From Comamonadaceae bacterium (GTDB taxonomy: Bacteria > Pseudomonadota > Gammaproteobacteria > Burkholderiales > Burkholderiaceae_C): DNA of 64,000 bases. The DNA lies in contig CANGNS010000002.1 in the NCBI GenBank assembly GCA_947455465.1, positions 114,424-178,423 on the forward strand. Direction: 5' to 3'. Made by a program: the position numbers and the translations under genes. The notes beneath the pieces were generated by a model that was not told where the DNA came from, searched no databases, and was given only the letters and a program-made list of their open reading frames with translations. Below are positions 24,048 through 33,587 of this stretch, one piece after another (position 1 is the stretch's first letter; the number at the start of each line of letters is the position of its first letter).

Positions 24048-27000
24048 TTAAATAATTGCAAATGCAGGCCACAAAACCCCCGCCGCTATGGCCTCGATCT
24101 GCGCCATCAGCGCGCCGGTGTGGGTTAGTGCTGCGACGGTGCGGCTGTAGTGCTCCAGGTCTTGCAGGCTAAGGGTGCGGCCTTTGCGGTCTTTGAGCCA
24201 CTTTTCGCAGACCTGGTAGCCGCCGACTTTGAAGGCCCAGGTGCTTGCGGGCACGCCATCGAAGTACTGAGTGGCGTTGATGTACACGCGGCCCGGCGCG
24301 CCCTCGGGGCCGGGGGCGAAGCGCGGTTTGTCGACCAGGTTGTCGCCGGCCACCGGAAAGCGGGCGCGCAAGGCGGCGGGCACTTTGCGCAGCAAATGCG
24401 CATCGATCAGCGCCTGGCCCAGCGGCAGCAGGGCCTTCCAGAGCGCTGCAAAACGGGGGGCGGTGCCGGGCAGGCAGGCCAGCGGGATGCGCGGAAAGTC
24501 GCTCTTCAAAAACTCGGCATAGGCGCTGCGGTAGCCCGGCCCGTGCAGCACGGCGTAAACGAAAGCCAGCACCTGCTCGGGCTGCACGTCTTGGGGCAGG
24601 TCGTGGCGCTCGGGCTCGCTGGGCACGCCCAGGCTAGCGGCCAGGGCTTGCAGAAATTGGGGGGCGAGGTTGGGGCGGGAAGGCTGGCCTTGGGGGTAGA
24701 GCCAGAGGGGAAAGGCAGTTGGAATACCTTTGTTGCTGTAAAAGGCTCTGTTGTCAAGGACAGCATCGCACACATGAACATGAGAAAACACTTCGTCAAC
24801 GATAGATTGCCTAATAGCCACAAGCGCAAAGTTTTTTGATTCGCAAAGATTGGGCATCACATCCCAACGCCCCCAATCGACCATGGATTCTTGATAAAGC
24901 AATGGACGCACATCAAACGGTCGGTACAAACAGCCGACTATCTTTGCTTTCCAGTTAAAGCTCCTCAAATCATTGCGCGACCGCCCTAACTTCCAGCCGC
25001 GCGAATCGCCGGCCGGGTATTTATCGCCTGGCTCCGTCGGGCCAAAGGTACGCAAGCGAACCTCTTCGTCACTGAGCTTCGAATCCAAAAATGCCTCCAG
25101 CTTGGATTCCAAGTCCTCTCGGGTAAAGGCCAGCGCCAAACTGTCACGCGCCGTGACAATACCCGTGGCATGGATCGGAAAAATGTCGGTCACTTTCCAA
25201 CCTTCCTCATATTTCCCCTGGCCTGCAGCATTCACCGGCACAAAAAGCAAGTTCGGCAAAGCCGGTTGCAATGGCTGCCAGACAACGCCTTCGATATCTG
25301 TCTTCAACAAATAGTCGTATTTAAAGTCCCGGCTCCCCCACAGTCCTGCGTGGTGAACCCTGGCTTTGCGCAATGGCGCCTGCGGCGCCTCACCACTGAG
25401 GCTGAACTCTTCATGGCTGGGACGCTTTACCAGAAAGGCAATGGCCACGCCTTGTTCGATATCGAAGACGTTTTTGTCATCCCCTTGCGCCGATAAATGG
25501 CTGGGGGTGCGTTCCTTTTTCTTGGCGTTTCCATGCAGATCCAGAACGTAGATGTCGTCGAAATCGCGCATCAGACTGGCGCGCATTCCCCGAAAAGTTA
25601 CGTTATCGAGCCAGCCATGGTTGGTGATGAAAGCAAGAACGCCGAAGCCGGTGCGCACGATGCGGTCATGGGCGAAGCGGATGAACTTGACGTAGTCATC
25701 ATTCAACCAATGCCGGCGCTCCTGCAGGGGACCACCCTCGGGCTCTTTTTTGTATTCCGCGATCAGCCGCTGAATCATGGCACTGTTATTGGTGGAAATA
25801 CCTGAATAAGGCGGATTGCCCACAATCACCTGCACCGGCGCCTCGCGCTTGACGGCCTCGGCGCCCTGGCTTTCGGCGGCGATCCAGTTGGCTAAAAAGG
25901 CGTCGGACTGGGCGCGGATGCTGTCTAAGGTGTTGGTCAGAAAGATATTGAGCCGCTCGGCGCCAGCCGCCGGGGTTTTGGCTTTTTTGTCGCCAAAACG
26001 GTAGCCCTGCTCTTGCAGCAGCAAGGCGATCTTGAGGTGGGCTACGGTGTAAGGCGCCATCATCAGCTCAAAGCCAAAGACGCGCGGCAGCAGGCGCTCG
26101 TGCACGTACTGGGGCCACAGGCCCAGGTTGCCGCCTGCGGTGACGCGGGCGTGGATGTGTTCGATGACGCGGCGCAAGAAGGTGGCGGTCCCCGTGGCCG
26201 GGTCCAGAATGAGCGTACCGGGGTCGGCCAGGCCCTCGGGGCGACCGAGCTGGGTTTGCAGCAGACTGTCCACCCCGCGCACGATGAAGTCCACCACCGG
26301 CTGGGGCGTGTAGTACACGCCGCGCGCGGCACGCAAGGCCTGGTCGTAGGCGGCCAAAAAGGTTTCGTAAAAGTGAAACACCGGGTCCTCAAAGCCGGCT
26401 TTGCGGCTTTGGCGGTGCAGCACTTTGTCCATGTCGGTGTAGTGCAAGCTGCCGGCGATTTGCTCGACCAGCCAGCGCAGCTGCTCGCTGAGGTCGGGGC
26501 TGGAGACGTGCTGGAAAAACTGGCGCAAAAACGGATTGGCCCGGGGAATGAGGTGGGCGGCTTTCTCCAGACTGAAGGCGGCTTTGCGCAGGCCGGCGGG
26601 CAGCTTGTGGGCCGGGGCGCCATAGAGGTTGGTGTGGTCAAACACGCGGGCGGTAAACAGGCCGTAGGCGGCGGTTTGGGCGTACATGTCGGCAAAGTCC
26701 TCGGCCAGCAAGTCGGGCATGAGCAGGCTTTTGAAGGCGGCGTACTGGGCGTGCAAGGCCTCGTCGCCGCCTTGCAGCAGCTCGGCGACCAGGTCGCGCA
26801 ACAGCCGGGTTTGGCCGGCCAGGCAGGCCGCTAGCTGGTGCGGCGTGCCCAGCGTGGGGCTGATTTCTGCGCAAAAGCTGCCCATGAGCGTGTCCCAATC
26901 GGCCTGCGCGCTGGGGCTGGGCTCGATGCCTTTGGGGCGCAGGCGCCCCAGCGAAATTTCCATGCGCTTGTCCGGGCCGACCAGCCAGACAAAGTCCAGG

Positions 27001-27134
27001 TAATTGGTGACCAAAAGGTTGGGCAAGGCCTCTTGGTAGCGGCGGATTTGCGCCGAGCGCAGCACGGCTGGCAGCGCGACGCCCAGGTCTTTGGCCTCGG
27101 CGTAGCCGATGGGGCTGTTGCTTTTACGCAGCAA
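24048..27134 (-). CDS. Type IIG/ISP-like restriction enzyme-methyltransferase, 5' end lacking a start codon
   Basis: A large single-chain restriction-modification protein. The N-terminus holds a PD-(D/E)xK-type nuclease motif (PDFLL then IGYAEAKDLG). The centre holds an N6-adenine methylase with motif I LILDPATGTATFL and motif IV VIVGNPPYSG. The C-terminal third is a likely target-recognition region. The first possible start (TTG, 27134) would cut off the PD of the nuclease site. The homologous frame (ISPVHTYLAALTKAW and on) continues to about 27329 but contains no ATG, GTG or TTG. The gene is therefore either truncated at its 5' end next to the TonB-receptor promoter or uses a noncanonical start. 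No helicase domain is present. Central parts are AT-richer than the neighbours. Confidence 0.75.
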   Translation of the reverse strand: MLRKSNSPIGYAEAKDLGVALPAVLRSAQIRRYQEALPNLLVTNYLDFVWLVGPDKRMEISLGRLRPKGIEPSPSAQADWDTLMGSFCAEISPTLGTPHQLAACLAGQTRLLRDLVAELLQGGDEALHAQYAAFKSLLMPDLLAEDFADMYAQTAAYGLFTARVFDHTNLYGAPAHKLPAGLRKAAFSLEKAAHLIPRANPFLRQFFQHVSSPDLSEQLRWLVEQIAGSLHYTDMDKVLHRQSRKAGFEDPVFHFYETFLAAYDQALRAARGVYYTPQPVVDFIVRGVDSLLQTQLGRPEGLADPGTLILDPATGTATFLRRVIEHIHARVTAGGNLGLWPQYVHERLLPRVFGFELMMAPYTVAHLKIALLLQEQGYRFGDKKAKTPAAGAERLNIFLTNTLDSIRAQSDAFLANWIAAESQGAEAVKREAPVQVIVGNPPYSGISTNNSAMIQRLIAEYKKEPEGGPLQERRHWLNDDYVKFIRFAHDRIVRTGFGVLAFITNHGWLDNVTFRGMRASLMRDFDDIYVLDLHGNAKKKERTPSHLSAQGDDKNVFDIEQGVAIAFLVKRPSHEEFSLSGEAPQAPLRKARVHHAGLWGSRDFKYDYLLKTDIEGVVWQPLQPALPNLLFVPVNAAGQGKYEEGWKVTDIFPIHATGIVTARDSLALAFTREDLESKLEAFLDSKLSDEEVRLRTFGPTEPGDKYPAGDSRGWKLGRSRNDLRSFNWKAKIVGCLYRPFDVRPLLYQESMVDWGRWDVMPNLCESKNFALVAIRQSIVDEVFSHVHVCDAVLDNRAFYSNKGIPTAFPLWLYPQGQPSRPNLAPQFLQALAASLGVPSEPERHDLPQDVQPEQVLAFVYAVLHGPGYRSAYAEFLKSDFPRIPLACLPGTAPRFAALWKALLPLGQALIDAHLLRKVPAALRARFPVAGDNLVDKPRFAPGPEGAPGRVYINATQYFDGVPASTWAFKVGGYQVCEKWLKDRKGRTLSLQDLEHYSRTVAALTHTGALMAQIEAIAAGVLWPAFAII

Positions 27135-27339
27135 AAAGTCGGGCTTGTTTTCAGGCTGGCTGGCCTTGGGCTCGTTGGTGGCCTCCAGGCCGCTGACGCT
27201 GTTTTCGAAGAGCTTTTGGAGTGCCGCGCGGTGCGTGTGCTCGGTGGCGTCGCCGCGCGCCCAGGCTTTGGTCAGCGCGGCAAGGTAGGTGTGGACGGGG
27301 CTGATGGCGGTCTCCCAGGGGCCGGCTGACGAAAAAAAA

Positions 27340-27368
27340 TTTAAAAGAATTTTAATTACCGTTATATT
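27340..27368 (+). promoter_or_regulatory. Sigma-70-like promoter for the TonB-dependent receptor
   Basis: TTTAAA at 27340-27345 and TATATT at 27363-27368 are separated by 17 bases, in a short AT-rich stretch directly upstream of the receptor gene. A strong ribosome site (AAGGGGGA) follows before the ATG at 27404. Confidence 0.45.
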
Positions 27369-27403
27369 AATCGTTCTTTTTTTACAAACTTTAAGGGGGA
27401 GAC

Positions 27404-30172
27404 ATGAAAAAGATCAGCAAAGTCCATCATTGGGTACCCGCCGCGATCTGCGGCGTGGGTGCGGTATTGGGAGGCGGTCAGGCGTTCGCGCAGGACAATG
27501 TCTTGAACAAAGTGGAGGTGACTGGCTCAGCGCTGCGCCACATCGATGCCGAAACGGCGCTGCCCGTGCAGGTGCTCAGCCGAGAAGAAATTGCCCGCAC
27601 CGGGGTTACCAGCACCGAGCAGCTGCTGCAAACCATCAGCGCCCTGGCCTCGGCTGGCGCGATCAACAATGCGACCGGTTCCGGATCGACGACTTACGGA
27701 AACTCCACAATTTCATTACGCGGCCTGGAATCGAGCCGCACACTGGTGCTGGTCAATGGCCGGCGGCTGGCGACTTTTGCGAGCGGCAGCTCGGCGGTGA
27801 ACGTCAACTCCATCCCGCTGGCGGCTATCGACCGGGTGGAGGTACTCAAAGACGGCGCATCGAGCATCTACGGATCGGATGCGATGGCCGGCGTAGTGAA
27901 CTTTATTTTGACCAAGTCCTTTGAAGGGGCTGCCGTTAGCGTCGGTTTTGGGCAACCCTCTAACCGAGGCGGCGGCCAAAACCAGAACATGTCCTTGACC
28001 GCAGGAATCGGCAATGCGGACACGCCGTACAAGGCGGTGATTTCATTTTCCAGCGAGCAAGACACGGCGTTGTTCGGCAAAGACCGCAGCTATGCCGCCA
28101 GTGCCATCAATTTGCCCTATTACAGCGGAACGGCTACCGGCCAAGGCAATATCGAAGGGGCCGTGACGCCTGGGGCTTACCCCAACGACCGGCAAACCGG
28201 CCTTTTTGGCACCAGCCCTGGCACTGGTTATGGCAACCCTATGGCGGCGCTGGGTAAGTGTGGCGACATCAATATGTTTTATGCGGGGCAGACCACCAAA
28301 GGCCAAGGCTATTGCCAATTTGACAGTGGTGGCTATGTGGCCTTGGTTCCAGACCGCTCTCTGTCCAACTTGACCGGAACCTTTTCATATGCGCTCAATG
28401 CAAACACGGAGTTGTTTGCCGATGTGCTTTATTCCCAAAGCAAAATTACTTCAACCTTCCAGGCCAGTCCGTTACGCAGAAGTTTTGCAGTAACGGATAC
28501 CCGTTTGTTAAATGAAGGCGTGGACCCCTCGCTCATTATTTATCCGCAAAACCCAAATTACCCTACGGCCTATTTGACGCAATATGCGCCAACACTTCTA
28601 GGAAAACCGCTGGCTGTCACCGCCCGCGTTATGGATTTTGGTGGGCGCCAAAGCACCGACTTGGCAACCCAAACCCGTTTGGTGGCGGGCACCCGCGGAA
28701 CAGTAGCCGACCAAGACTATGAAATTGCGGTTGTTCAAAACTCCAGTAAATTGCAAGGCAAATTGACTGGTGGGTATTTCTCGATTACTGACTACAACAA
28801 AATCATCAACGACCCGAGCAGTAATTGGAACCCTTGGTCCACCACAGGCCAATCGGGCGCCCTGCTGGCCAAGCTCAAGACCGCTGAGTATGTAGGCCCG
28901 TCTTTGGACGCTGAGTCCAAAAGCCAAGGCATTGATGCCAAGATAACGGGCGATTTATTTAAATGGGGTAGCCAAACTGCGCAATATGCGGCGGGCGTAC
29001 AAACTCGCAATGACTCCTTGGCCCGCACGCCGGCCGACAAGCCTGGAACTGGCGATATATCGGGCGCCGGTGGGGCAGCATTCGCAATCGACCGCAGCCG
29101 CACTGCAACCGGGGCATTTGCCGAGGTAAGCATTCCATTTGCAAAAGAACTAGAGGCCAATCTCTCGGCGCGCTCGGACAAATACAGCGATTTCGGAAAC
29201 GCCAATACTTATAAGGTCAGTGGCCGCTGGCAGCCGAGCCCCATGGTTGTCGTTCGCGCTTCAACAAATACCGGCTTTAGAGCGCCGACATTGCCTGAAC
29301 TATTCCAGCCCCAGATTCTGGGTTCCTCGGAAATGTTCAATGACGACGGCCCAGGCGGCACCGGCCAAACTGACTTGCAGGTTAATGCGACCACAGGCGG
29401 AAATGCAAAACTGCGGCCTGAAACATCGACGGCAAGTTCTTTGGGCTTTGTGATTTCACCCCTGAAAGACTTTAGCTTTGGAATAGATTGGTTCCAGATC
29501 AAAATCAACGACATTATTCAAACACCCGGAACGCAAGAGGTGGTGTCGGGCTTTAGGAAGGGTGACCCCGCATTTGCGGGCTTGGTGAAATTAGCACCTG
29601 GTTCCAATGATATTGATAGCGTGACGGTGATTACATCCAATATGGGCAAGGCCGAAGTGTCTGGCGTCGATGTATTTGCCAATTACCGCCAAACACTAGG
29701 CTCTGGCCGCTTAGATATTGCGTTCAATGGCACGTTGATGAACCAATTTGACCAAACCAGCCCCGGGGGATTTTTGTCCCATAAAGTGGGAACCATCGTG
29801 GAGGAAGACGGAACCCCCGTTTTGGGCGCCGACAGCGGCGGTGTGATTCTTAAATGGAAACACACTTTGTCCTTCACCTGGACCGAAGGCCGGTTTGCAG
29901 GCACATTGACCCAAAATTACAGCGACAAATACCGCGCAGGTAACGACTTAAATGACAAGCCCGTCTATGTCAATGCGCAATCCATCTATGACCTGAATCT
30001 AGCCTATAAAGTAGACAAGGAATCAACTGTGGTGCTGGGTGTAAAAAACGTATTGGATACCCAGCCGGGCGTTTTTGTGCCGGCGAGCAACCAGTTCCAA
30101 CAAGGCTACGACATCAGCCAATATGACCCCCGTGGCCGTTTTGTCTACGTCTCTGCCAAGTTCAAGTTCTAA
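27404..30172 (+). CDS. TonB-dependent outer-membrane receptor
   Basis: A 922-residue receptor with a signal peptide (ending AFAQDN). Its plug domain has the TonB-box-like VEVTGSALRHID, then VQVLSREEIARTGVTST, SLRGLESSRTLVLVNGRR and DRVEVLKDGASSIYGSDAM. The long beta-barrel region contains TGFRAPTLPELFQP and ends in FVYVSAKFKF with the terminal Phe expected of outer-membrane proteins. Its substrate is not identifiable. Its position between purine gene blocks could suggest nucleobase uptake, but iron or other ligands are equally possible. The 3' two thirds are AT-richer than the neighbouring genes. Its stop overlaps the opposing LysE gene by four bases. Confidence 0.92.
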   Translation: MKKISKVHHWVPAAICGVGAVLGGGQAFAQDNVLNKVEVTGSALRHIDAETALPVQVLSREEIARTGVTSTEQLLQTISALASAGAINNATGSGSTTYGNSTISLRGLESSRTLVLVNGRRLATFASGSSAVNVNSIPLAAIDRVEVLKDGASSIYGSDAMAGVVNFILTKSFEGAAVSVGFGQPSNRGGGQNQNMSLTAGIGNADTPYKAVISFSSEQDTALFGKDRSYAASAINLPYYSGTATGQGNIEGAVTPGAYPNDRQTGLFGTSPGTGYGNPMAALGKCGDINMFYAGQTTKGQGYCQFDSGGYVALVPDRSLSNLTGTFSYALNANTELFADVLYSQSKITSTFQASPLRRSFAVTDTRLLNEGVDPSLIIYPQNPNYPTAYLTQYAPTLLGKPLAVTARVMDFGGRQSTDLATQTRLVAGTRGTVADQDYEIAVVQNSSKLQGKLTGGYFSITDYNKIINDPSSNWNPWSTTGQSGALLAKLKTAEYVGPSLDAESKSQGIDAKITGDLFKWGSQTAQYAAGVQTRNDSLARTPADKPGTGDISGAGGAAFAIDRSRTATGAFAEVSIPFAKELEANLSARSDKYSDFGNANTYKVSGRWQPSPMVVVRASTNTGFRAPTLPELFQPQILGSSEMFNDDGPGGTGQTDLQVNATTGGNAKLRPETSTASSLGFVISPLKDFSFGIDWFQIKINDIIQTPGTQEVVSGFRKGDPAFAGLVKLAPGSNDIDSVTVITSNMGKAEVSGVDVFANYRQTLGSGRLDIAFNGTLMNQFDQTSPGGFLSHKVGTIVEEDGTPVLGADSGGVILKWKHTLSFTWTEGRFAGTLTQNYSDKYRAGNDLNDKPVYVNAQSIYDLNLAYKVDKESTVVLGVKNVLDTQPGVFVPASNQFQQGYDISQYDPRGRFVYVSAKFKF

Positions 30173-30795
30173 ACAAGCAACTTAAGCCCCAGCCCAGCAA
30201 ACACCACCGCCGCCAAGCGGTTCAGTGTTTGCTGCGCACCCGCTGACTCGCGCAGGCGCTGGCCAAAGCGCCCCGCCAGCGCAGCGATGCTGCCAAAGGT
30301 AAGCAGCGTAGCCAGGCCAAAGACAGCGCCGAGTTGGGCAATTTGCCATTGCACTGGGCCCAGCGCCGGATCCACAAACTGCGGCAAAAATGCCAAAAAG
30401 AAAATGGCCACCTTGGGGTTGCTGATGTTCATCAGCACACCGCGCCCATAGGTTTGCCAGGGGCTCAGGCCCGCGTTCTCCTCGTCCGCTTGGCCTTCCA
30501 GCGGCCCGGCAGGCGCCCGCCACGACAACCAGGCCAGCCACAGCAGGTACAGCGCGCCCACCGTCTTCAAAACCGTAAAGGCCAGCGCCGAGGTGGCCAG
30601 CAGAGCCGCCAGCCCCAGCGCCACGGCAGCCGTGTGGAACAGCAAGCCGCTGCACAAACCCAGCACCACCAGCAAACCGGCGCGCACGCCGTGCTGGGCA
30701 GCGTGCACGAGCACAAAAACATTGTCCGGCCCCGGTGCCAGCGCCAGCAGCACCGAAACCGAGAAAAACGCCAGCACGGTCTGCAAAGTCAGCAT
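30169..30795 (-). CDS. LysE/RhtB-family exporter
   Basis: A 208-residue inner-membrane protein with about six hydrophobic segments, starting MLTLQTVLAFFSVSVLLALA followed by PGPDNVFVL, the family signature. GVLMNISNPKVAIFFLAFLP is the second conserved block. Members export amino acids or related small molecules. The ATG at 30795 gives the family N-terminus; the longer frame upstream lies inside the deaminase gene. It lies just downstream of that deaminase on the same strand with a two-base gap, so it may export a purine or nitrogen product, but this is inference. Confidence 0.88.
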   Translation of the reverse strand: MLTLQTVLAFFSVSVLLALAPGPDNVFVLVHAAQHGVRAGLLVVLGLCSGLLFHTAAVALGLAALLATSALAFTVLKTVGALYLLWLAWLSWRAPAGPLEGQADEENAGLSPWQTYGRGVLMNISNPKVAIFFLAFLPQFVDPALGPVQWQIAQLGAVFGLATLLTFGSIAALAGRFGQRLRESAGAQQTLNRLAAVVFAGLGLKLLV

Positions 30796-30797
30796 GT

Positions 30798-32210
30798 TCA
30801 GCGGCCGGTCAGCGTCAAGGCCATGCGGTTGTGGCGCTCTACCAGCGGGCCCAGGTCGACCGTGGCCAGTTGCCCCTCGCGCACTACCACCCGGCCATGC
30901 ACCACGGTGTAGGCTGCGGGCATGCTGGCGCACAGCAGCAAGCTGCCTACTGGGTCGTGCACGGCGCCGCCGGCCAGGGCCAGGCTGCGCAGGTCAAACA
31001 AGGCCATGTCGGCGCACAGGCCCACGGCAATCTGGCCAATGTCGCTGCGGCCCAGCACCTGGGCGCCGCCTCGGGTGGCCAGGCGCAGGGCGTCGCGGGC
31101 GGTCATCTCCAGCGGGGCGGTGTCGCAGCCGTACTGCAGCTTGCCATCCGGGCCGGGGCGCGGGCTCTCTAGGGATTTGCGCAAGCGTGCCAACAACATG
31201 GCCTGGCGCGCCTCGCCCAGCATGTGCGCGCCGTCATTGCTGGCGCTGCCGTCCACGCCCAGGCCGACGGGCACACCCGCGTCCAGCATGCGGCGCACCG
31301 GCGCGATGCCACTGGCCAGTCGCATATTGCTGCACGGGCAATGCGCCACGCCCGTGCGGGTGGCCGCGAACAGGCTGATGCCCTCGTCATCGAGCTTGAC
31401 GCAGTGGGCGTGCCACACATCATCACCCAGCCAGCCCAGGTCTTGGGCGTACTGGGCGGGCGTGCAGCCAAATTTGTGCAGGCTGTAGGCGATGTCGTGA
31501 TCGTTCTCGGCCAGGTGGGTGTGCATGCGCACGCCGTGCTGGCGCGCCAGGGCGGCCGAGTCCTTCATCAGCTGCGGGCTCACGCTAAAGGGTGAGCATG
31601 GCGCCACGGCCACCTGCGTCATGGCGCCGTGGGCGCTGTCGTGGTAGCGCTCGATGACGCGTTGGGTGTCTTTGAGGATGAATTCCTCGCGCTCGACCAC
31701 GCTGTCAGGCGGCAATCCGCCTTGCGACTGGCCCACGCTCATGCTGCCGCGCGTGGCGACAAAGCGCATGCCGATGGCGCGCGCCGCCTCGATGCTGTCG
31801 TCCAGCGTCACGCTGTTGGGGTAGATGTAGAGGTGGTCGCTGCTGGTGGTGCAGCCGCTCATGAGCAGCTCGGCCATGGCCAGCTGGGTGCTGGTGTAAA
31901 TCATGTCGGGCGTCAGGCCGGCCCAGATGGGGTAGAGGCCTTGCAGCCAGCCAAACAACTCGGCGTTTTGCACCTGCGGTACTGCCCGGGTGAGCGACTG
32001 GTACATATGGTGGTGCGTATTGACCATGCCCGGCACCAGCAGAAGGTGGGGCGCGTCGATCACCTCGTCGGCCATGTGCGGCATCTCGCTGGCCGGTCCG
32101 ATGGCGGCGATCAGGCCATCGCGCACCAGCACCGAGGTCTCACGCAGCTCCTCGCCCTGGTCGTTTTGGGTGGCCACTGTGTGGGCGTTGTGTATCAGCA
32201 AAGTGGCCAT
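30798..32210 (-). CDS. 8-oxoguanine deaminase / guanine-type amidohydrolase
   Basis: A 470-residue zinc amidohydrolase of the TrzN/AtzB/guanine-deaminase superfamily. Metal and catalytic motifs are VNTHHHMYQ, HTHLAEND, AHCVKLDD and GVDGSASNDG. The segment RGSMSVGQSQGGLPPDSVVE is characteristic of 8-oxoguanine deaminases, which make urate directly from 8-oxoguanine. Guanine to xanthine is an alternative activity. The ATG at 32210 matches the family start (MATLLIHNAHTVATQND). It diverges from the glycerate kinase gene across about 40 bases, and its product would feed XdhAB or PuuD in this window. Confidence 0.88.
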   Translation of the reverse strand: MATLLIHNAHTVATQNDQGEELRETSVLVRDGLIAAIGPASEMPHMADEVIDAPHLLLVPGMVNTHHHMYQSLTRAVPQVQNAELFGWLQGLYPIWAGLTPDMIYTSTQLAMAELLMSGCTTSSDHLYIYPNSVTLDDSIEAARAIGMRFVATRGSMSVGQSQGGLPPDSVVEREEFILKDTQRVIERYHDSAHGAMTQVAVAPCSPFSVSPQLMKDSAALARQHGVRMHTHLAENDHDIAYSLHKFGCTPAQYAQDLGWLGDDVWHAHCVKLDDEGISLFAATRTGVAHCPCSNMRLASGIAPVRRMLDAGVPVGLGVDGSASNDGAHMLGEARQAMLLARLRKSLESPRPGPDGKLQYGCDTAPLEMTARDALRLATRGGAQVLGRSDIGQIAVGLCADMALFDLRSLALAGGAVHDPVGSLLLCASMPAAYTVVHGRVVVREGQLATVDLGPLVERHNRMALTLTGR

Positions 32211-32252
32211 GCGCCGATTGTGCCGCAGCGATGCGCCTTGCACGGCCACTCT

Positions 32253-33572
32253 ATGATGCAGACCATGCGCCCGATTGCCGACCCCCACGCTTTTTTACGC
32301 AGCCTGTTTGACGCCGCCGTCACACGCGCCCTGCCCCTGCACAACACCGCGCAGTTTTTGCCAACACCGCCGCGCGGGCGCACGCTGGTGCTGGGCGCGG
32401 GCAAAGCGGCCGGCGCGATGGCGCAGGCGATAGAGGCGCTGTGGCCTCTTGATGCGCCCTTATCGGGCCTGGTGGTGACACGCTACGGCCACATTCCGCC
32501 ACGCCCGGCCGGTGTGGCGCAGCGCATCGAGGTGCTGGAGGCCGCGCACCCGGTGCCTGATGCGGCTGGCGAGCAGGCGGCCCAACGCATCCTGGCGCTG
32601 ACCCAAGGCCTAACGGCCGACGACCTGGTGCTGTGCCTGATGTCGGGCGGCGCCTCGGCGCTGCTGACACTGCCCGCGCTGGGACTGAGCCTGGCCGACA
32701 AGCAGCGCATCAACAAAGAACTGCTGCGCTGCGGCGCGCATATCGGCGAGATCAATAGCGTGCGCAAGCACCTCTCGCGCATCAAAGGCGGGCGCTTGGC
32801 GCTGGCCTGCGCGCCTGCGCACGTGCTGACGCTGGCCATTAGCGACGTGCCGGGTGATGACCCCTCCACTATCGGCAGCGGCCCCACGGTAGGCGATGCC
32901 AGCACCTGCGCCGACGCGCTGGCCATCGTGCAGCGCTACGGTATTGCCGTGCCCGAGGCGGTGCGCGCCGCCTGGACCGATGGCAGCCTGGAGACGCCTA
33001 CGCCCGACGATGCGCGCTTTGCAGGCCAGCGCTACCAGCTGATCGCCACGCCCCGGCAATCGCTCCAGGCAGCGGCCGATGCGGCACGCGCCGCCGGCCT
33101 GGCCGCCTATATCCTGAGCGACGAGATCGAGGGCGAGTCGCTGGAAGTGGGCAAAGTGCATGGCGCTTTGGCCCGCGCCGTCGCCAAGGGCCAGGGTACG
33201 TTTACCAAGCCCTGCGTGCTGCTCAGCGGCGGTGAGACCACCGTCACCATCGGCCCGCCACCCCCGGGCGCCGCACCCGGGCGCGGTGGGCGCGCTGGCG
33301 AGTTTTGTTTGGGCCTGGCCCAAGCGCTGCAAGCCATGCCCGGCGTTTGGGCGCTGGCCGCTGACACCGACGGCATCGACGGCGTAGAGGACAACGCCGG
33401 CGCCCGCGTGGGCCCCGACACCCTGGCGCGCGCGTCAGCCGCCGGTGTGTCCTTAGCCAACCACCAGGCGCGCCACGACGCTTATGGCTTTTTCTCAGCC
33501 CTGGACGACCTGGTCGTCACCGGCCCGACGCACACCAACGTGAACGACTTTCGGGCGATTTTGATCACTTGA
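32253..33572 (+). CDS. Glycerate 2-kinase (MOFRL family; hydroxypyruvate-reductase-type annotation)
   Basis: A protein of about 439 residues with the N-terminal glycerate kinase domain (TLVLGAGKAAGAMAQAIEAL, LCLMSGGASALLTLPA, NSVRKHLSRIKGGRL) and C-terminal MOFRL domain (GGETTVTI, AADTDGIDG, GPTHTNVNDF). It phosphorylates glycerate to 2-phosphoglycerate. In an allantoin-degrading organism this salvages glyoxylate carbon by way of tartronate semialdehyde and glycerate. The glyoxylate carboligase and reductase genes needed for that route are not in the window. Several ATGs lie close together (32253, 32256, 32265) and the exact start is uncertain. Confidence 0.9.
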   Translation: MMQTMRPIADPHAFLRSLFDAAVTRALPLHNTAQFLPTPPRGRTLVLGAGKAAGAMAQAIEALWPLDAPLSGLVVTRYGHIPPRPAGVAQRIEVLEAAHPVPDAAGEQAAQRILALTQGLTADDLVLCLMSGGASALLTLPALGLSLADKQRINKELLRCGAHIGEINSVRKHLSRIKGGRLALACAPAHVLTLAISDVPGDDPSTIGSGPTVGDASTCADALAIVQRYGIAVPEAVRAAWTDGSLETPTPDDARFAGQRYQLIATPRQSLQAAADAARAAGLAAYILSDEIEGESLEVGKVHGALARAVAKGQGTFTKPCVLLSGGETTVTIGPPPPGAAPGRGGRAGEFCLGLAQALQAMPGVWALAADTDGIDGVEDNAGARVGPDTLARASAAGVSLANHQARHDAYGFFSALDDLVVTGPTHTNVNDFRAILIT

Positions 33573-33587
33573 AGAACTCCATTGGCC

